A stretch of 64,000 bases of DNA from Flectonema sp. DT1601 (lineage: Eukaryota > Euglenozoa > Diplonemea > Diplonemida > Diplonemidae): the NCBI GenBank assembly GCA_964019425.1, contig OZ025813.1, forward strand, positions 434,001 through 498,000. The letters run 5' to 3'. Shown piece by piece: positions 1 through 10,138 of this stretch. The notes under the pieces were generated by a model. The model was given only the letters and a program-made list of their open reading frames with translations. It searched no databases and had not been told where the DNA came from. Numbering within the stretch: the stretch's first letter is position 1; each line of letters starts with the position of its first letter. The position numbers were made by a program, and so were the translations under genes.

Positions 1-1590
1 TTCGGGAGCCTAAATTGTGAATTACGTTTTCTTGCAATGCGACATACTCAACAAAAACGAAATGGGGGTAAAAAGAAAACAAAAGGGAGAATAAAATTGT
101 TCTTTAATCATTTTTTTATTGGTACTCTGGCAACTCAAACTGTCGGGAGTTCAGTAAGCGAATAATCTTTTTATTAGTGAAATGCTAAAATAATAATTTT
201 TTTTTTTTTTTTTTTTGATTTTGTGACTTGGTCATTCAAAACCATTAATTAAACAACCTTTCAAGGAAAGGCAAGAAGAAAAAAAAAAAAAAAAAAAAAA
301 AACTAATAAATAAATAAATAAATGAATAAATAGATGAAAAAAAAAAAAACAATTGCTTCCCCCTCGAAAATATTTTCGTTCCTGTTTGTTTCCACAGTTC
401 CCTTCAGTCATGCAGCGTGCGTCACAACTGCACCATGAAGTAAAGCATGGATAACGACTGCAACAATAAATATTCTGTTCCTCATTATTAAAAAGACGAT
501 AACAACGGCAACAAGTTTTCCGCGCAAGTAATTCTCTTTTTTTTATTATTTTTTTTTTTATAAAGTATCATTTTTTTGCTACACGGAACACAACACATCT
601 ATGAGTGATATGAACCTCTCCTTGTAGGTAAACAGGTAAACTCAGGTAAAGTATCAGCTGTGAGGAAAAAAAAAAAAGAATTGGCTTTTATCTTAACCTA
701 TACAGAAAATAGTAATATAACACTTTTTTGATGGTTTTGTTTGTGTCACGAAACCCGTGAACCTAAAACTGATAAAGCTAAAGGAGGTTTACGTGTGCTG
801 CCCAACATTCTTTTTTCGTTCTTACAATACCTACCTCCAGTGGGAGTGTTGTATTACAACTAGTGCTTAGCTATTTGATAAGCCTACAACCGTTGATTGT
901 CAATTTATGAGTTGAAGTAACTCTTGTTAGCTAGTCAGGGTGCACTTTTCACGTTCAACAGACTCATTAATAATAACTGGTAGCGGGGACAGAAGAGGAA
1001 AAAAAAAAAAGAGAGAGAAAAAAAAAAAGAAAAAAAAATACTTTTTTATCACATTTTTTTTTCATTTTTTCCTTTCGTTTAGCACCCACGCCGGTCGGGG
1101 ATCTTTTTTATTTAACGATCCAGTCAACAGTTGTTTTCAAGCACCTGATTTCTTCAAACTTGAGAGCTCAGTACCACTCATTGGTTTCACAGTGAACAAA
1201 TGTTATCTTTTTTTAAAAGTTTTTTTTTTATTTTCCCGTTGAAATGGGACCATAACTACGCAAACAAAAACTGAATTTTGGAAGGGGAAAAAAAAAAAAA
1301 GGGGGGGGGGAGGTGAAAACAGGAAAAAGAGAACGAATAAAAACCAAGACGGAATCTTTGCCCGAAAACAGTACTTCGATAACGACTCGAAAAGGAAATC
1401 TTTTTATAAGATTATTCCCTGAATGCTTATATCATGCTTGCATTCCTGTCCAATAATTGTGATTCAAGGTCCATTCATCTGCTGGACGCCTCTTGTGGAG
1501 TTCGATCACTTACTGTTTTGGTGTCGGTTTGAACAGTTAAGTTTAATAATATCAAATTACTAATTACAATACATACAGAGATCGCAAACA
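1..1590. other. Intergenic region, no gene supported
   Basis: No convincing reading frame on either strand. It holds many poly(A)/poly(T) runs, a short TAAA stretch near 303-332, and one copy of dispersed repeat A (about 694-830). The last 200 bases or so are probably the 3' UTR of the tepsin-like gene. A plus-strand frame at 940-1242 is made mostly of Lys and Phe from homopolymers and is not a gene. Confidence 0.7.
694..830. repeat. Dispersed repeat family A, copy 1
   Basis: Shares a nearly identical core (a cacgaaaccc-gtgaacc stretch, then a gataaagctaaaggaggttt block) with 47791-47890 and 62685-62792. Copies 1 and 3 also share the preceding segment starting at ctatacagaaaatag. Copies 1 and 2 share the following segment up to cttacaatac. 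The three copies therefore overlap as pieces of a longer unit. No coding capacity seen. Confidence 0.8.
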
Positions 1591-3699
1591 TTACTTCTGC
1601 TGCTGGAGGGCGAGGATCTGCGCCTGCAAGGCAGCATTTTGTGCCATAAGCTGAGCCATCATTTGGTCACTAGAAGACTGACCTCCAGGTGCAGGTGTTG
1701 GTGTTGCAACAGGAACAGCTGCTGGAGGAGGAGCATCAAAGTTATTTAAAGATTGACCTACAGGATGAAGGGTTGCTGGACTTTGAGCAGGTGTTGGTGG
1801 TACTCCTGCTGCTGGTGATGAACTACCAGATGCGAAGTCAAATAGACCATTGTCTCCGTTGGTTTTGTTTGCTGCACCCAGAGACCTTTGTGCGAAATCA
1901 AAATCACCAGTAGTTGCCGTTAGAGGGGTTGCGTGAGGTGTTGGAGCCACAGCTCCTCCTGATGGAAGTCCAAAGATGTCAAAGCCGGGAGAGGACTCTC
2001 TGACTTGAGGAGGTGACGCAGCAATATTTTGAGACCCAACAGCAGGAGCTCCGAATATATCATCGAGGGCATTGTTGACAGCTACTGGTGCAGCAGGAGG
2101 AGGGACTTGCTGTACTACTTGAGCCTGTGGTTGAGGAGTAGGTGGTGATAACCCTGTCAACCCGAGGTTTGGAGAAGCTGACTGCACGTGAACAGATTGT
2201 TCAGGAGATTGCTGCGGAGGAGAAGGAGAATTCATAAATTGAAATCCAGAAACAGCCTCCTGTGGCTGCGCTACAGGTACCTGAGCTTGTGGTACTTGAG
2301 CACTGTGAACTTGCATACTTCTAAACATGTCTCCCGAATCCTGTTCTGGCATTGCTGCAACTGGTACTGCGGAAGCTAAATCAGCCTTCTTCCTTTTCTT
2401 TAATCTGGTTGTATCTTTTTTCTTCCTTCCCGTCGGAGCTACTTCCGGTTGTGGTACTGGCTGCGTACCAAAGTCCAGCGTATGACTTGCTTCAACATGT
2501 GTAAATGCCGCATTGTTGCTGTTGTTATTATTATTATCAATAGTCATCGCAACTGGTACTGCAGCTGGTTTGGGTGATCCGCATTCAGGTAACTTGAGTA
2601 GAGAGAGGACTTTTTTTGCTTTTTCTTTTACAGTTGTTTGGATTACAGAGACGTTCTTTTGAATGTCTTCTGGATTCTCTTTAAAATACTCAACAACATC
2701 AGTGTGACCTGCTAAGATAAGACCTTCTATTAATGTTAGTGTGTTTAGTCTACATTGCCATCCTGTCTTTTGATCGAGCTTTTCATCGAGTCGAGCAGAA
2801 ATATCATCTCCATCATCTGGATTTATCTCAGCCAATGCTTTCATAAATTTACTAATTTCGGTTCTTTTTGGAGCTGTTTTCTTAGAAGTATATTCATCAA
2901 CGAATCGCTGCATTTCAGACAATACATCACTATCTCTTACTGAGGGTGATAAAGATGACGAGTTCAACTCATTCTTAAATCCCCAAGCAGGTGCTGGTGT
3001 TGCTGCTACCGCAGTGGAAGCGGATGTATTCTCTGGTACTGGTGATAAAACGACATCGTTACCGAAATGTCCATGGTATCCACTACCACTCTCATCAACT
3101 TGTAGTACTGTATGTTGCCCTCCGACTAGTTTATTAGCTGCGGCGCGAAGTCCTTGAAATACTCCAACTGGAGTAGAATTCTGTTTTTGTGCCATGTGTT
3201 CCGCAAGCTTGTTAGAGATTGGTTTGAAGCCATCACTTCCATGGTCTCTAACTGGTTCAGTATTTGATCCAAAGTTCTGATCTCGGGTGTTGGCACCTTG
3301 ACCGTCTAGTGAGTTAGTCAATTTTGAGATTCGTTGCTCTGAGAATATCGCCTGAATAGCGTCTTTTGCAGCCTCTCTGACTAACAGGTTTAACTGATCT
3401 CCATTTATTGGGTCGATTTTTCCTCTGAAGGTCGCGTACTCTTTTAGATTGTCTCCTTGTTTTTGCATAAATTTTTGAAAATCAGTATGTCCTTTTGCGC
3501 TGCAATGTTTAATCACTTTCAAACACTTAACCATTTGATGAGTGTTCTTAGCTCCGCTTAGCCTGCTAATGAGCCACTCACACAGTTTATTCGCAGTTTT
3601 CAGATCCTTAAATGTCATTTTTTCAATCTCAACGTACAAATGCCCCGCGGTGGGTTCCTCCTTATCGGAGGTTGCCTTTTTCAATATTCCCTTATCCAT
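1591..3699 (-). CDS. Tepsin-like AP-4 accessory protein (ENTH plus VHS-like domains)
   Basis: A 702-residue intronless protein. Residues about 5-120 form an ENTH-type fold resembling that of tepsin, including a KKATSDKEEPTAGHLY start, helix segments around KCLKVIKHCSAKGH and the ATFRGKIDPINGDQL loop. Residues about 255-370 resemble the second, VHS-like domain that distinguishes tepsin from epsins. The rest is Pro/Gln/Ala-rich and disordered, with DxF-type motifs (DDIFG, FDIFG, GDFDF) that could bind adaptor ears. Tepsin is the AP-4 coat accessory protein acting in export from the trans-Golgi network. I did not find the two classical AP-4-binding motifs of animal tepsin, so the partner is inferred from domain order. 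The ATG follows a poly(A) run, with an upstream GCAG as possible trans-splice acceptor. Ends in TAA. Confidence 0.75.
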   Translation of the reverse strand: MDKGILKKATSDKEEPTAGHLYVEIEKMTFKDLKTANKLCEWLISRLSGAKNTHQMVKCLKVIKHCSAKGHTDFQKFMQKQGDNLKEYATFRGKIDPINGDQLNLLVREAAKDAIQAIFSEQRISKLTNSLDGQGANTRDQNFGSNTEPVRDHGSDGFKPISNKLAEHMAQKQNSTPVGVFQGLRAAANKLVGGQHTVLQVDESGSGYHGHFGNDVVLSPVPENTSASTAVAATPAPAWGFKNELNSSSLSPSVRDSDVLSEMQRFVDEYTSKKTAPKRTEISKFMKALAEINPDDGDDISARLDEKLDQKTGWQCRLNTLTLIEGLILAGHTDVVEYFKENPEDIQKNVSVIQTTVKEKAKKVLSLLKLPECGSPKPAAVPVAMTIDNNNNNSNNAAFTHVEASHTLDFGTQPVPQPEVAPTGRKKKDTTRLKKRKKADLASAVPVAAMPEQDSGDMFRSMQVHSAQVPQAQVPVAQPQEAVSGFQFMNSPSPPQQSPEQSVHVQSASPNLGLTGLSPPTPQPQAQVVQQVPPPAAPVAVNNALDDIFGAPAVGSQNIAASPPQVRESSPGFDIFGLPSGGAVAPTPHATPLTATTGDFDFAQRSLGAANKTNGDNGLFDFASGSSSPAAGVPPTPAQSPATLHPVGQSLNNFDAPPPAAVPVATPTPAPGGQSSSDQMMAQLMAQNAALQAQILALQQQK

Positions 3700-4446
3700 T
3701 ACTCTTTTTTTTTTTTTTTTTTTTTTTTAATTACAGGGGGAGGAGTGCTGCATTAATTAAAAATAATCAAAAAAATTTCAAAATAAATAAAAATATAACT
3801 GATTAGAAAGAAGTCAAAATAATCACCCTTATATCTCACACACGGTAGGATATTGTAATAATAATTATAATAAGAATTACTTAACCAGCATTGGGAGTGT
3901 GAGGGCAGAGAAAACACGCACATCGTGGGTAAGTCTCCACGTGTTGCTATTATTATTATTATTTTTTTTTTTTTTTTTTTAAATCTATTGAGCAACAGTT
4001 ACTGGTACACAAAAAAATAATAAAAAGAATGGAAAAAAAACATGGGGTCGGACCAAAACGCTAAATCTACAAGGGCAAAGTCGCAAAAAAAAAAAAAAAG
4101 AAAAAAAAACTATTCGTGGTACACAACCACGTGGAACAGACCCATACATTTCATAACTGTGAAAAAGAAAAGCAACGAGGAAAAAAAAAAAAGAAAAAAG
4201 ACATCCGATTTCGGTATGCGTGTAGGATAAATGTTGCTGTTCATGGCTAGCTTTGACTAAAAAAAAAAAAAAAAATAATAAGAAATAACCATATTGTACC
4301 TTACAGAATCAACCTACATAACAATTCAAAGCCAACGGTTGTATTGAAACACACAACTTGCTTGACGGATAAGTAGTAATAATAACACAAATATAACGTT
4401 AATGAACGTCGATATTAAATGTGTATTTTAATAACTTAATTCATAC
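3700..4446. other. Intergenic region, homopolymer-rich
   Basis: Nothing coding seen. Contains poly(T) at 3703-3728 and 3961-3980, and several A-runs between 4028 and 4275. It separates the HDAC stop codon from the tepsin-like start and should include the HDAC 3' UTR and the acceptor of the downstream gene. Confidence 0.7.
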
Positions 4447-5760
4447 TTATGCATCTGGAAGCGTTCGGAGAAGCAGATCAAGTGAGGTGTGAATTAGAAA
4501 ACGAATATGATGTTCTCGAGTACTTAAACTAGGTCTCACAGGAGGATCTGACAACAGGGTAAACGGATCGAGATACTCATAAACTCTCGGAGGAATATTA
4601 TCTGGCGGTATGATGTTAGGAAGGTCTGCTATGAGAGATGATCCTAGCCTTCTAACCTCATCTATACTTTGAATTGGTATTGAAGAATCAAAAGGATCGT
4701 ATGATTTTATTTTATTATCACATTTCTGTTTCATAATGTGAGTTATTAAAGACCAATACCTCGCCGCTATTCCTTCAGAGTATCCACCTCCACCTAAAAC
4801 CAATGTTGGAATATTAAGATCACGAACATAACTAATACATTGTAACAAACACTGAATTGATAGTCGTAACTCGCCTATTGGATCTCCGTGAACTGCATCA
4901 GCTCCACAGACAAGTATCACGGCTTCTGGTTGATAAGAACTGCATGCGGCTAGTACTATTCTTTTGAACGCGTAGTGGAACATGTCATCGTCGCATTCAG
5001 GCTTTAGCGGAACATTCATGTTGTAACCTGCTCCTTGTCCTCGTCCAATATCAGCTTGATCCCCTGATGAGGGAAATATTCCGGGAGCATGCATATGATA
5101 TGAAATTGTAAAGACTTTTTTACTTCGATAAAAAGCAGATTCAACACCATCACCGTGATGCGCATCGATGTCAATTATTAAAATCTTTTTAAACGTTCGA
5201 AGAAGTTCGTTTGCTGCGAGAACAACATCAGCAACATAACAAAATCCAGAAGCTTTGTCTTGTTGAGCGTGATGACGACCTCCTTCAAAGTGAAGTGCTC
5301 TTAAGAATTTTCCAGTTCGAAGACTTTTAGCTGCGGATATGCTTCCGCTTGCGACCGATAAAATATATTGCCAACACCCTGTGAATCTAGGACAGTCATC
5401 AATGAGCCCGACACTAGCTCTGGGTGATAACATTCGTATGGGGGGTAAGTCAATAATGTCTTCAAACGATAGGTTTTTAGGGAGTTCCTCACCATCACTT
5501 TCGTCATCTGAGTAGAGTTCAAATTTTCGTTTTTTCAAAGGCCCTCGATTTTCTCTAATTCCATCGAGGTATTCCTGTTCGTGATATCCTTCAATCGCAG
5601 CCTGGTCTTCAACAATATCAATGAGACCGACATCCGTATCAACTATTTTCATTCCATCTAATAAAGCATGAACCAAGGCCCCTCTGCTACTATGTTTTGG
5701 ATGACGAGTATTAGCAATATGGCTGTGATCGTGTACAATACCCACGAGGGAAGATGTCAT
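4447..5760 (-). CDS. Class I histone deacetylase (zinc-dependent, HDAC8-like)
   Basis: A 437-residue zinc-dependent deacetylase that removes acetyl groups from lysines, presumably on histones in the nucleus. The active site appears intact: the His pair in GGRHHAQ (163-164), metal ligands in IDIDAHHGDG (Asp199, His201) and CGADAVHGDP (Asp288), and the catalytic Tyr327 in GGGGY. ASGFCYVADVV (170-180) and the FPSSGD turn also fit class I enzymes. Length is close to HDAC8 plus an acidic insertion near residues 78-105 (SDDESDGEE) between the first strands and the catalytic core. The start chosen is the Met of MTSSLVGIVHDHSH. An in-frame extension upstream runs into a Lys/Asn-rich poly(A) leader and is unlikely to be translated. 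Ends in TAA. Confidence 0.93.
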   Translation of the reverse strand: MTSSLVGIVHDHSHIANTRHPKHSSRGALVHALLDGMKIVDTDVGLIDIVEDQAAIEGYHEQEYLDGIRENRGPLKKRKFELYSDDESDGEELPKNLSFEDIIDLPPIRMLSPRASVGLIDDCPRFTGCWQYILSVASGSISAAKSLRTGKFLRALHFEGGRHHAQQDKASGFCYVADVVLAANELLRTFKKILIIDIDAHHGDGVESAFYRSKKVFTISYHMHAPGIFPSSGDQADIGRGQGAGYNMNVPLKPECDDDMFHYAFKRIVLAACSSYQPEAVILVCGADAVHGDPIGELRLSIQCLLQCISYVRDLNIPTLVLGGGGYSEGIAARYWSLITHIMKQKCDNKIKSYDPFDSSIPIQSIDEVRRLGSSLIADLPNIIPPDNIPPRVYEYLDPFTLLSDPPVRPSLSTREHHIRFLIHTSLDLLLRTLPDA

Positions 5761-6252
5761 TTTATTATTATTATTTTTGTTTGTTTTTTTTTTTTTTTTT
5801 TTGTTGATGAAGTAGATCAACAACAACACACCGTAAACAACTCTGATAAATTACATAAAAATAAATAACACCAAAACAGTGACGATAAATTAACAACAGC
5901 AGCCGGTATGAGATAGAGACTCACTTGACAGTTTTAGAATGTAAAAAGGTACTTGATGGTAATATCACAATGAAAAAGTGTTTTTTTAATATAAATATCA
6001 AGGGAGAACAACGGAAAAAAAAAAAAAAAAAAAAACCATTCAGATTAGTTATATTTCGTTGAACGCAGACAGAATACTGTCGCACGGGGAAAATAAATCA
6101 TGATCATAAGAAATATAGTTTTCAATCTGAATAGTTTCTTCTCCGACTACGTCGGTACAAAAAAAAAAAAAAAGAGGGAAGGGACCGAGCAATCAGCTGC
6201 AATTGCCACTCCTGTAAAGGAAGTCATCAGCTTTGTAAAGTGTAAAAGTGTG
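5761..6252. other. Intergenic region with a repeat G copy
   Basis: No gene seen. Poly(A) near 6015-6035 and 6158-6172. The part at about 6064-6170 resembles 47950-48055 (repeat family G). It would include the 3' UTR of the receptor-like gene and the 5' leader of the HDAC gene. Confidence 0.7.
6064..6170. repeat. Dispersed repeat family G, copy 1
   Basis: Matches 47950-48055 in order: an agaatactg-cgcac-ggggaaa block, then aatctgaat-gtttc, then ctccgac-tacgtcggt followed by poly(A). Similarity is moderate with small indels. Each copy lies just outside the end of a gene on the minus strand. No coding capacity. Confidence 0.5.
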
Positions 6253-8502
6253 TCAAACATGGTCAGCTTCAACTTTTAAATGTTTGTCCTGCCAATAGAA
6301 AGAACCAGTTCTGTAGTGATCTGGTACGTTCATTAAAGTAGTTCTGATGGCGTTTACCAACCAGTCAGTTGTTTCTCGACCATTATCAGCTGACCTGGCA
6401 TCAACTATATCCCTGAAGAAGATTAGGGGAAATGTAACCTCATAAGCACCTTCGTCATTAAATCCGAGAGCATTCGCGAATGAATAAACATCAAAGAGAG
6501 CTGTTCCTTGTTTAGATGCATTACCGCAGTATCTGCAGACACCAAGATCATTGGAATTTATTAAAACAGATGTTTCTTCGTCACAAACAAATGAAGCGGC
6601 TATAACATATTTCATAGAATACAACCTTGACATTGGAGGACCTGATATCTGTTGAAACTTTATCGAATCATTTCCGATGATGTTGGCAACGACAGATCCT
6701 TTTGTGCAAATAACAGTACTGGTTGATGATATGTCTTTTAAGATGTCAATAGCCTTCTGAAACGAACACTGATCATCCCAAACAGTAACAATTGCATCAG
6801 ATTCTAATCTTACTATGTAAGCTCTCGCTGAATATAAACACTCAACAGCTGAAGAAACTTGTTGTTGGTATTCATCGTCGTCAGATAAGAAGTTTGGAAG
6901 TAAAACAAAAGCACACAAAGCCTCCCTGCTATTATTACACAACGACATGCGAGGAGAATCCAACAAGTTACTTACCATTGAATGCCTGGGTGATTTCCTT
7001 GCCGCACGACCAACTTTGTAAACGCTCATGCGCCTACTTTTAATTCCAGGAAAAGCCTTCTGCATATCACCCCCGATACAATACTGTGGCACGAAAGGTC
7101 TGTACAATAATAATATATCTACGAGTGTAATCCATAATTTTTGAGCAGGTGTCTTGATTACATTTTTTCCTGCAGTTGGGATACGCAAATAAGCCAATTT
7201 CTCTAAATCCCATTGAGGCATCGACTGACTAATTGTTTCACATATCTTATCGTGAGAGTATTCCGCTATAATTTTATTTTTCTTAATAATTTTTCTAACT
7301 ACCAATATGATTATAATAATGACGATTAACGAGGCTGAGCAAAGAATTGCAATTAAAATAGGACCAATCTGACAAGCAGTGTGTTTATCATTGGACGACA
7401 TTCCAAAAAAACATCCCTGACATGACAGTGAACCCCGCTCTGACGAGACAGTGTTATCACTACAACGAAGGCACTGTCCTCCATTGATTTGATTGAAGTA
7501 ACCCTCATCACATAATGAACAATACTTTGAATTTAGTATCGTTGATTGTCCTTCTGGACAAGGACTACAATTACTCCCGTTGTATGAATATCCAACGTCA
7601 CAAGCAATACAATTAATCTCTCCATTTGTTTTATTAAAATAGAAATCTTCATCGCAAAGTTCTTCTGGTAGAAAGAACATTCCCAAATCATTGATGTTAG
7701 ATTCGGCATTTGGTAGACCCTGATCAGCCCCAGGAATGAAAGGAATTCTATCACCACTTTCAACGTTATTATACTTTATCACAATTGAATCCTCAACCAG
7801 TGATTTCCAACTACTATTGCGACTATATAGAACCCTCAGCGCTAATTCAACGTATATATCACTGTAGTTAATTGATATGGATGCACTTGGATTGCTTTTA
7901 GGGGATGTTTGTCCTACCAGAACGATTTTTAAATCAGTTTTGAGAGTTATTCGGATCGGCAAAGATACAACAACAACATCACATCCACGTTGTTTGAGGT
8001 ATTGTAGGGATTCTGTTACGTGTTTTTCATCGGAAGTTGACGATAATGTGAGTATCGAATTAGTTTGATTACTCGCATACAGAGATGTTGATAACATGTT
8101 GTGAAGCAAGACACTACCAGACATTCTCAGATCATAAAGAAAACCAATAATTCCGCTGTTTGATATTTTTGATGAAAAACGAATTGCCCATCGAACCTGT
8201 TGTAGATAAGGAACATAAATGACGTCGTTGAACTGATGTACACTTCGATTTGAGATCGCAGACAAATCCGTCAATACGATTGCTCTTCTATTGGTGTTGT
8301 TTTCATTAAGTTCATGTTCCAGTTCATGATAAATTGTCAAATCGTGTTTTTCAGATTCTATGATGTCCGTGTTATAGATTCCAACGTTAACAATCAAGCT
8401 GAATACCTCCCAAGCTCTATCAGCTGCTGCATAAGCTGATTTTTTAAAATCATTAACGTTGTCCGATGAACTTAGTCGGATAGCAACGTTAACATTAGTC
8501 AT
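6253..8502 (-). CDS. Receptor-like one-pass membrane protein with degenerate cyclase-like domain
   Basis: A 749-residue protein. Residues 1-270 look like a ligand-binding periplasmic-type ectodomain. Residues 283-377 hold about a dozen Cys in the CxxC/CxxGY pattern of GCC2/GCC3 (ephrin-receptor-like) repeats. Residues 379-403 form one strongly hydrophobic segment followed by RKIIKKNK. The cytoplasmic part begins with a YRPFVPQ motif and continues into a region resembling a class III nucleotide cyclase (ARAYIVRLESDAIVTVWDD is reminiscent of the GGYEVKTEGDSFM segment), but metal- and purine-binding residues are not evident. It may be catalytically dead. The overall order matches receptor-type adenylate cyclases of kinetoplastids. 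No signal peptide follows the ATG at 8502, so an upstream exon may be missing. An alternative is a transporter-like sensor. Ends in TGA. Confidence 0.6.
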   Translation of the reverse strand: MTNVNVAIRLSSSDNVNDFKKSAYAAADRAWEVFSLIVNVGIYNTDIIESEKHDLTIYHELEHELNENNTNRRAIVLTDLSAISNRSVHQFNDVIYVPYLQQVRWAIRFSSKISNSGIIGFLYDLRMSGSVLLHNMLSTSLYASNQTNSILTLSSTSDEKHVTESLQYLKQRGCDVVVVSLPIRITLKTDLKIVLVGQTSPKSNPSASISINYSDIYVELALRVLYSRNSSWKSLVEDSIVIKYNNVESGDRIPFIPGADQGLPNAESNINDLGMFFLPEELCDEDFYFNKTNGEINCIACDVGYSYNGSNCSPCPEGQSTILNSKYCSLCDEGYFNQINGGQCLRCSDNTVSSERGSLSCQGCFFGMSSNDKHTACQIGPILIAILCSASLIVIIIIILVVRKIIKKNKIIAEYSHDKICETISQSMPQWDLEKLAYLRIPTAGKNVIKTPAQKLWITLVDILLLYRPFVPQYCIGGDMQKAFPGIKSRRMSVYKVGRAARKSPRHSMVSNLLDSPRMSLCNNSREALCAFVLLPNFLSDDDEYQQQVSSAVECLYSARAYIVRLESDAIVTVWDDQCSFQKAIDILKDISSTSTVICTKGSVVANIIGNDSIKFQQISGPPMSRLYSMKYVIAASFVCDEETSVLINSNDLGVCRYCGNASKQGTALFDVYSFANALGFNDEGAYEVTFPLIFFRDIVDARSADNGRETTDWLVNAIRTTLMNVPDHYRTGSFYWQDKHLKVEADHV

Positions 8503-10138
8503 GTCATTGTTGTTGGTGTTGTTGTTGTTTTTGCTTGATTAAAAATAGTTAGGGGTTTTTGTATATTTTTTATGATTATTAGTTGACCGTCGTTAGGCTT
8601 TTTTCCTCAACTTGATTTTCATAGGATCTCCTGTTGTAAAATAAAACAATAGCAATACATTGACTTAAGATTGACGTCTAAACTACAAAACTGGTACACA
8701 CGATTGTTTCTTCTATTTGCTGTTGTTCTTCGCTGTCGTGGCTTTTTTTTCCCTTCTTCCTTTTTTTTTTTTTTTTTTTTTTTTTTCATTCTGAAAAATA
8801 AGGGGCACCAGAAAATGCAATGAGGGGGTTTTTTTTTTTTTTTCTTTTTTTTTTCTTCTTTTTTTTTTCTTGGAGGGTGGGGAATGTGGTGGTTTTTTTG
8901 CAGGTTTTTTTTGTCCTCTGTAATCCCTCAGTAGTTTTTTTTTTTAAGAAACGGAACAACAATAGGACAACAATAGACCCGTTGCAACCCTCAGCTGGTT
9001 TAGATAAAAGAAAATAAACAGAAGAATTCACGCAATGTAACTTATTGTAAAGATATAGAAAAAGAAAAGACAAGAATCTGATGCAGTAGCTGGCTAACAG
9101 CCTTTTAACAGATTCTTGATTCTGATTATGTGTTTACGAACTAAACGATATGCCGAACGTAATTAACCCACAACACCCGCCACAGTCCCCCGGATCCAAA
9201 ATTGTAACAGGGAATAAAAACACTACACTTGGGAGGGGGTTACTAATTACAATCAGGGATTGTTTTCTTTCTTTCGTTGGGTTGAGGATTTGGGTGGGCT
9301 TGAAGAAAGGATGATTTTACAGTTAAGAAGTGCATTCGTTCAGCGACGAAACACTCACCTGTCAGAGATGGTTAGGAGACCCTGCCTCTGAAGATTGTTG
9401 TCGCTATTTACGATTAAATGAGAAAAGAGGGCAATCTAGCCTTCATTACACAAATGATTTCAACACTCCTTTCTGAAACTACTTGTGTTGGAAGGGTCCC
9501 TTTGCCCAAGAAAAGATTCATCACCGAATTAGAGCTCTACTCCTCCCCTAAGGGTGCTCGGAATGACAAAAAATGAGAAAAAAATTCTACAGCAACCCAG
9601 AACAGAATTACCCTCAGACAACCACAGTACAGGAGCCAACATCCGTGGGAGTGTCTGAAGACACATTTTAAGGGGGGGTCGGACAAGACTCTGTTGCCGT
9701 AGAATAATCCTTCTGGCTGCTAATACACTACCAAAAGGGGCTTTCGGGAAGCAGTTTCGACAACAATACATATAACAAACATCGTAGCCGACAACCACAG
9801 GGGTAAAAAGATGGCAACGCATTTTTTATTCTTTTTTACTTTTTTTTTGCTCTTTTCTTCTTTTTTTTTTTTTTTTTTTTGTTGTTTTTTTTTTTTCTTT
9901 TTTTTGTTTTTTTCTTTTTTCCTTTCTTCCTTTTTTTTCTATTCTTTTTTCTGTTTCGTTATGTATCTGTTTCCTGCCTGCTACTTGGTGAGTTTAGGTG
10001 CTGGGCTGGATAGAAAAGTTTTTTTTTTTTTTTTGTATCACCGGCCTCAAAACAAATGAAACACTGGCCTAGAACAGAAGGTGGGCAAGCAACACCCCGA
10101 TAATATAATAAGTGGAAGCTAGGGCAAAGTATCACACC
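8503..10138. other. Intergenic region, no gene supported
   Basis: Dense poly(T)/poly(A) from 8757 to 8950 and 9828 to 10040. There is one good inverted repeat at 9071-9118. Open frames here are low-complexity. A missing 5' exon for the receptor-like gene could lie near 8503-8700, where an ACAACAG acceptor-like site occurs on the minus strand, but no coding exon is obvious. I see nothing else. Confidence 0.6.
9071..9118. other. Perfect 10-bp inverted repeat with nested small stem
   Basis: CAAGAATCTG at 9071-9080 is the exact reverse complement of CAGATTCTTG at 9109-9118. The 28-nt loop holds a second short stem (GGCT/AGCC). A structured 3' UTR or small RNA is possible; no protein family is implied. 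Confidence 0.5.

Noticed and set aside
4447-5829. Longer HDAC start upstream of MTSSLV
   Set aside because: The extension encodes poly(Lys/Asn) from an A-rich leader.
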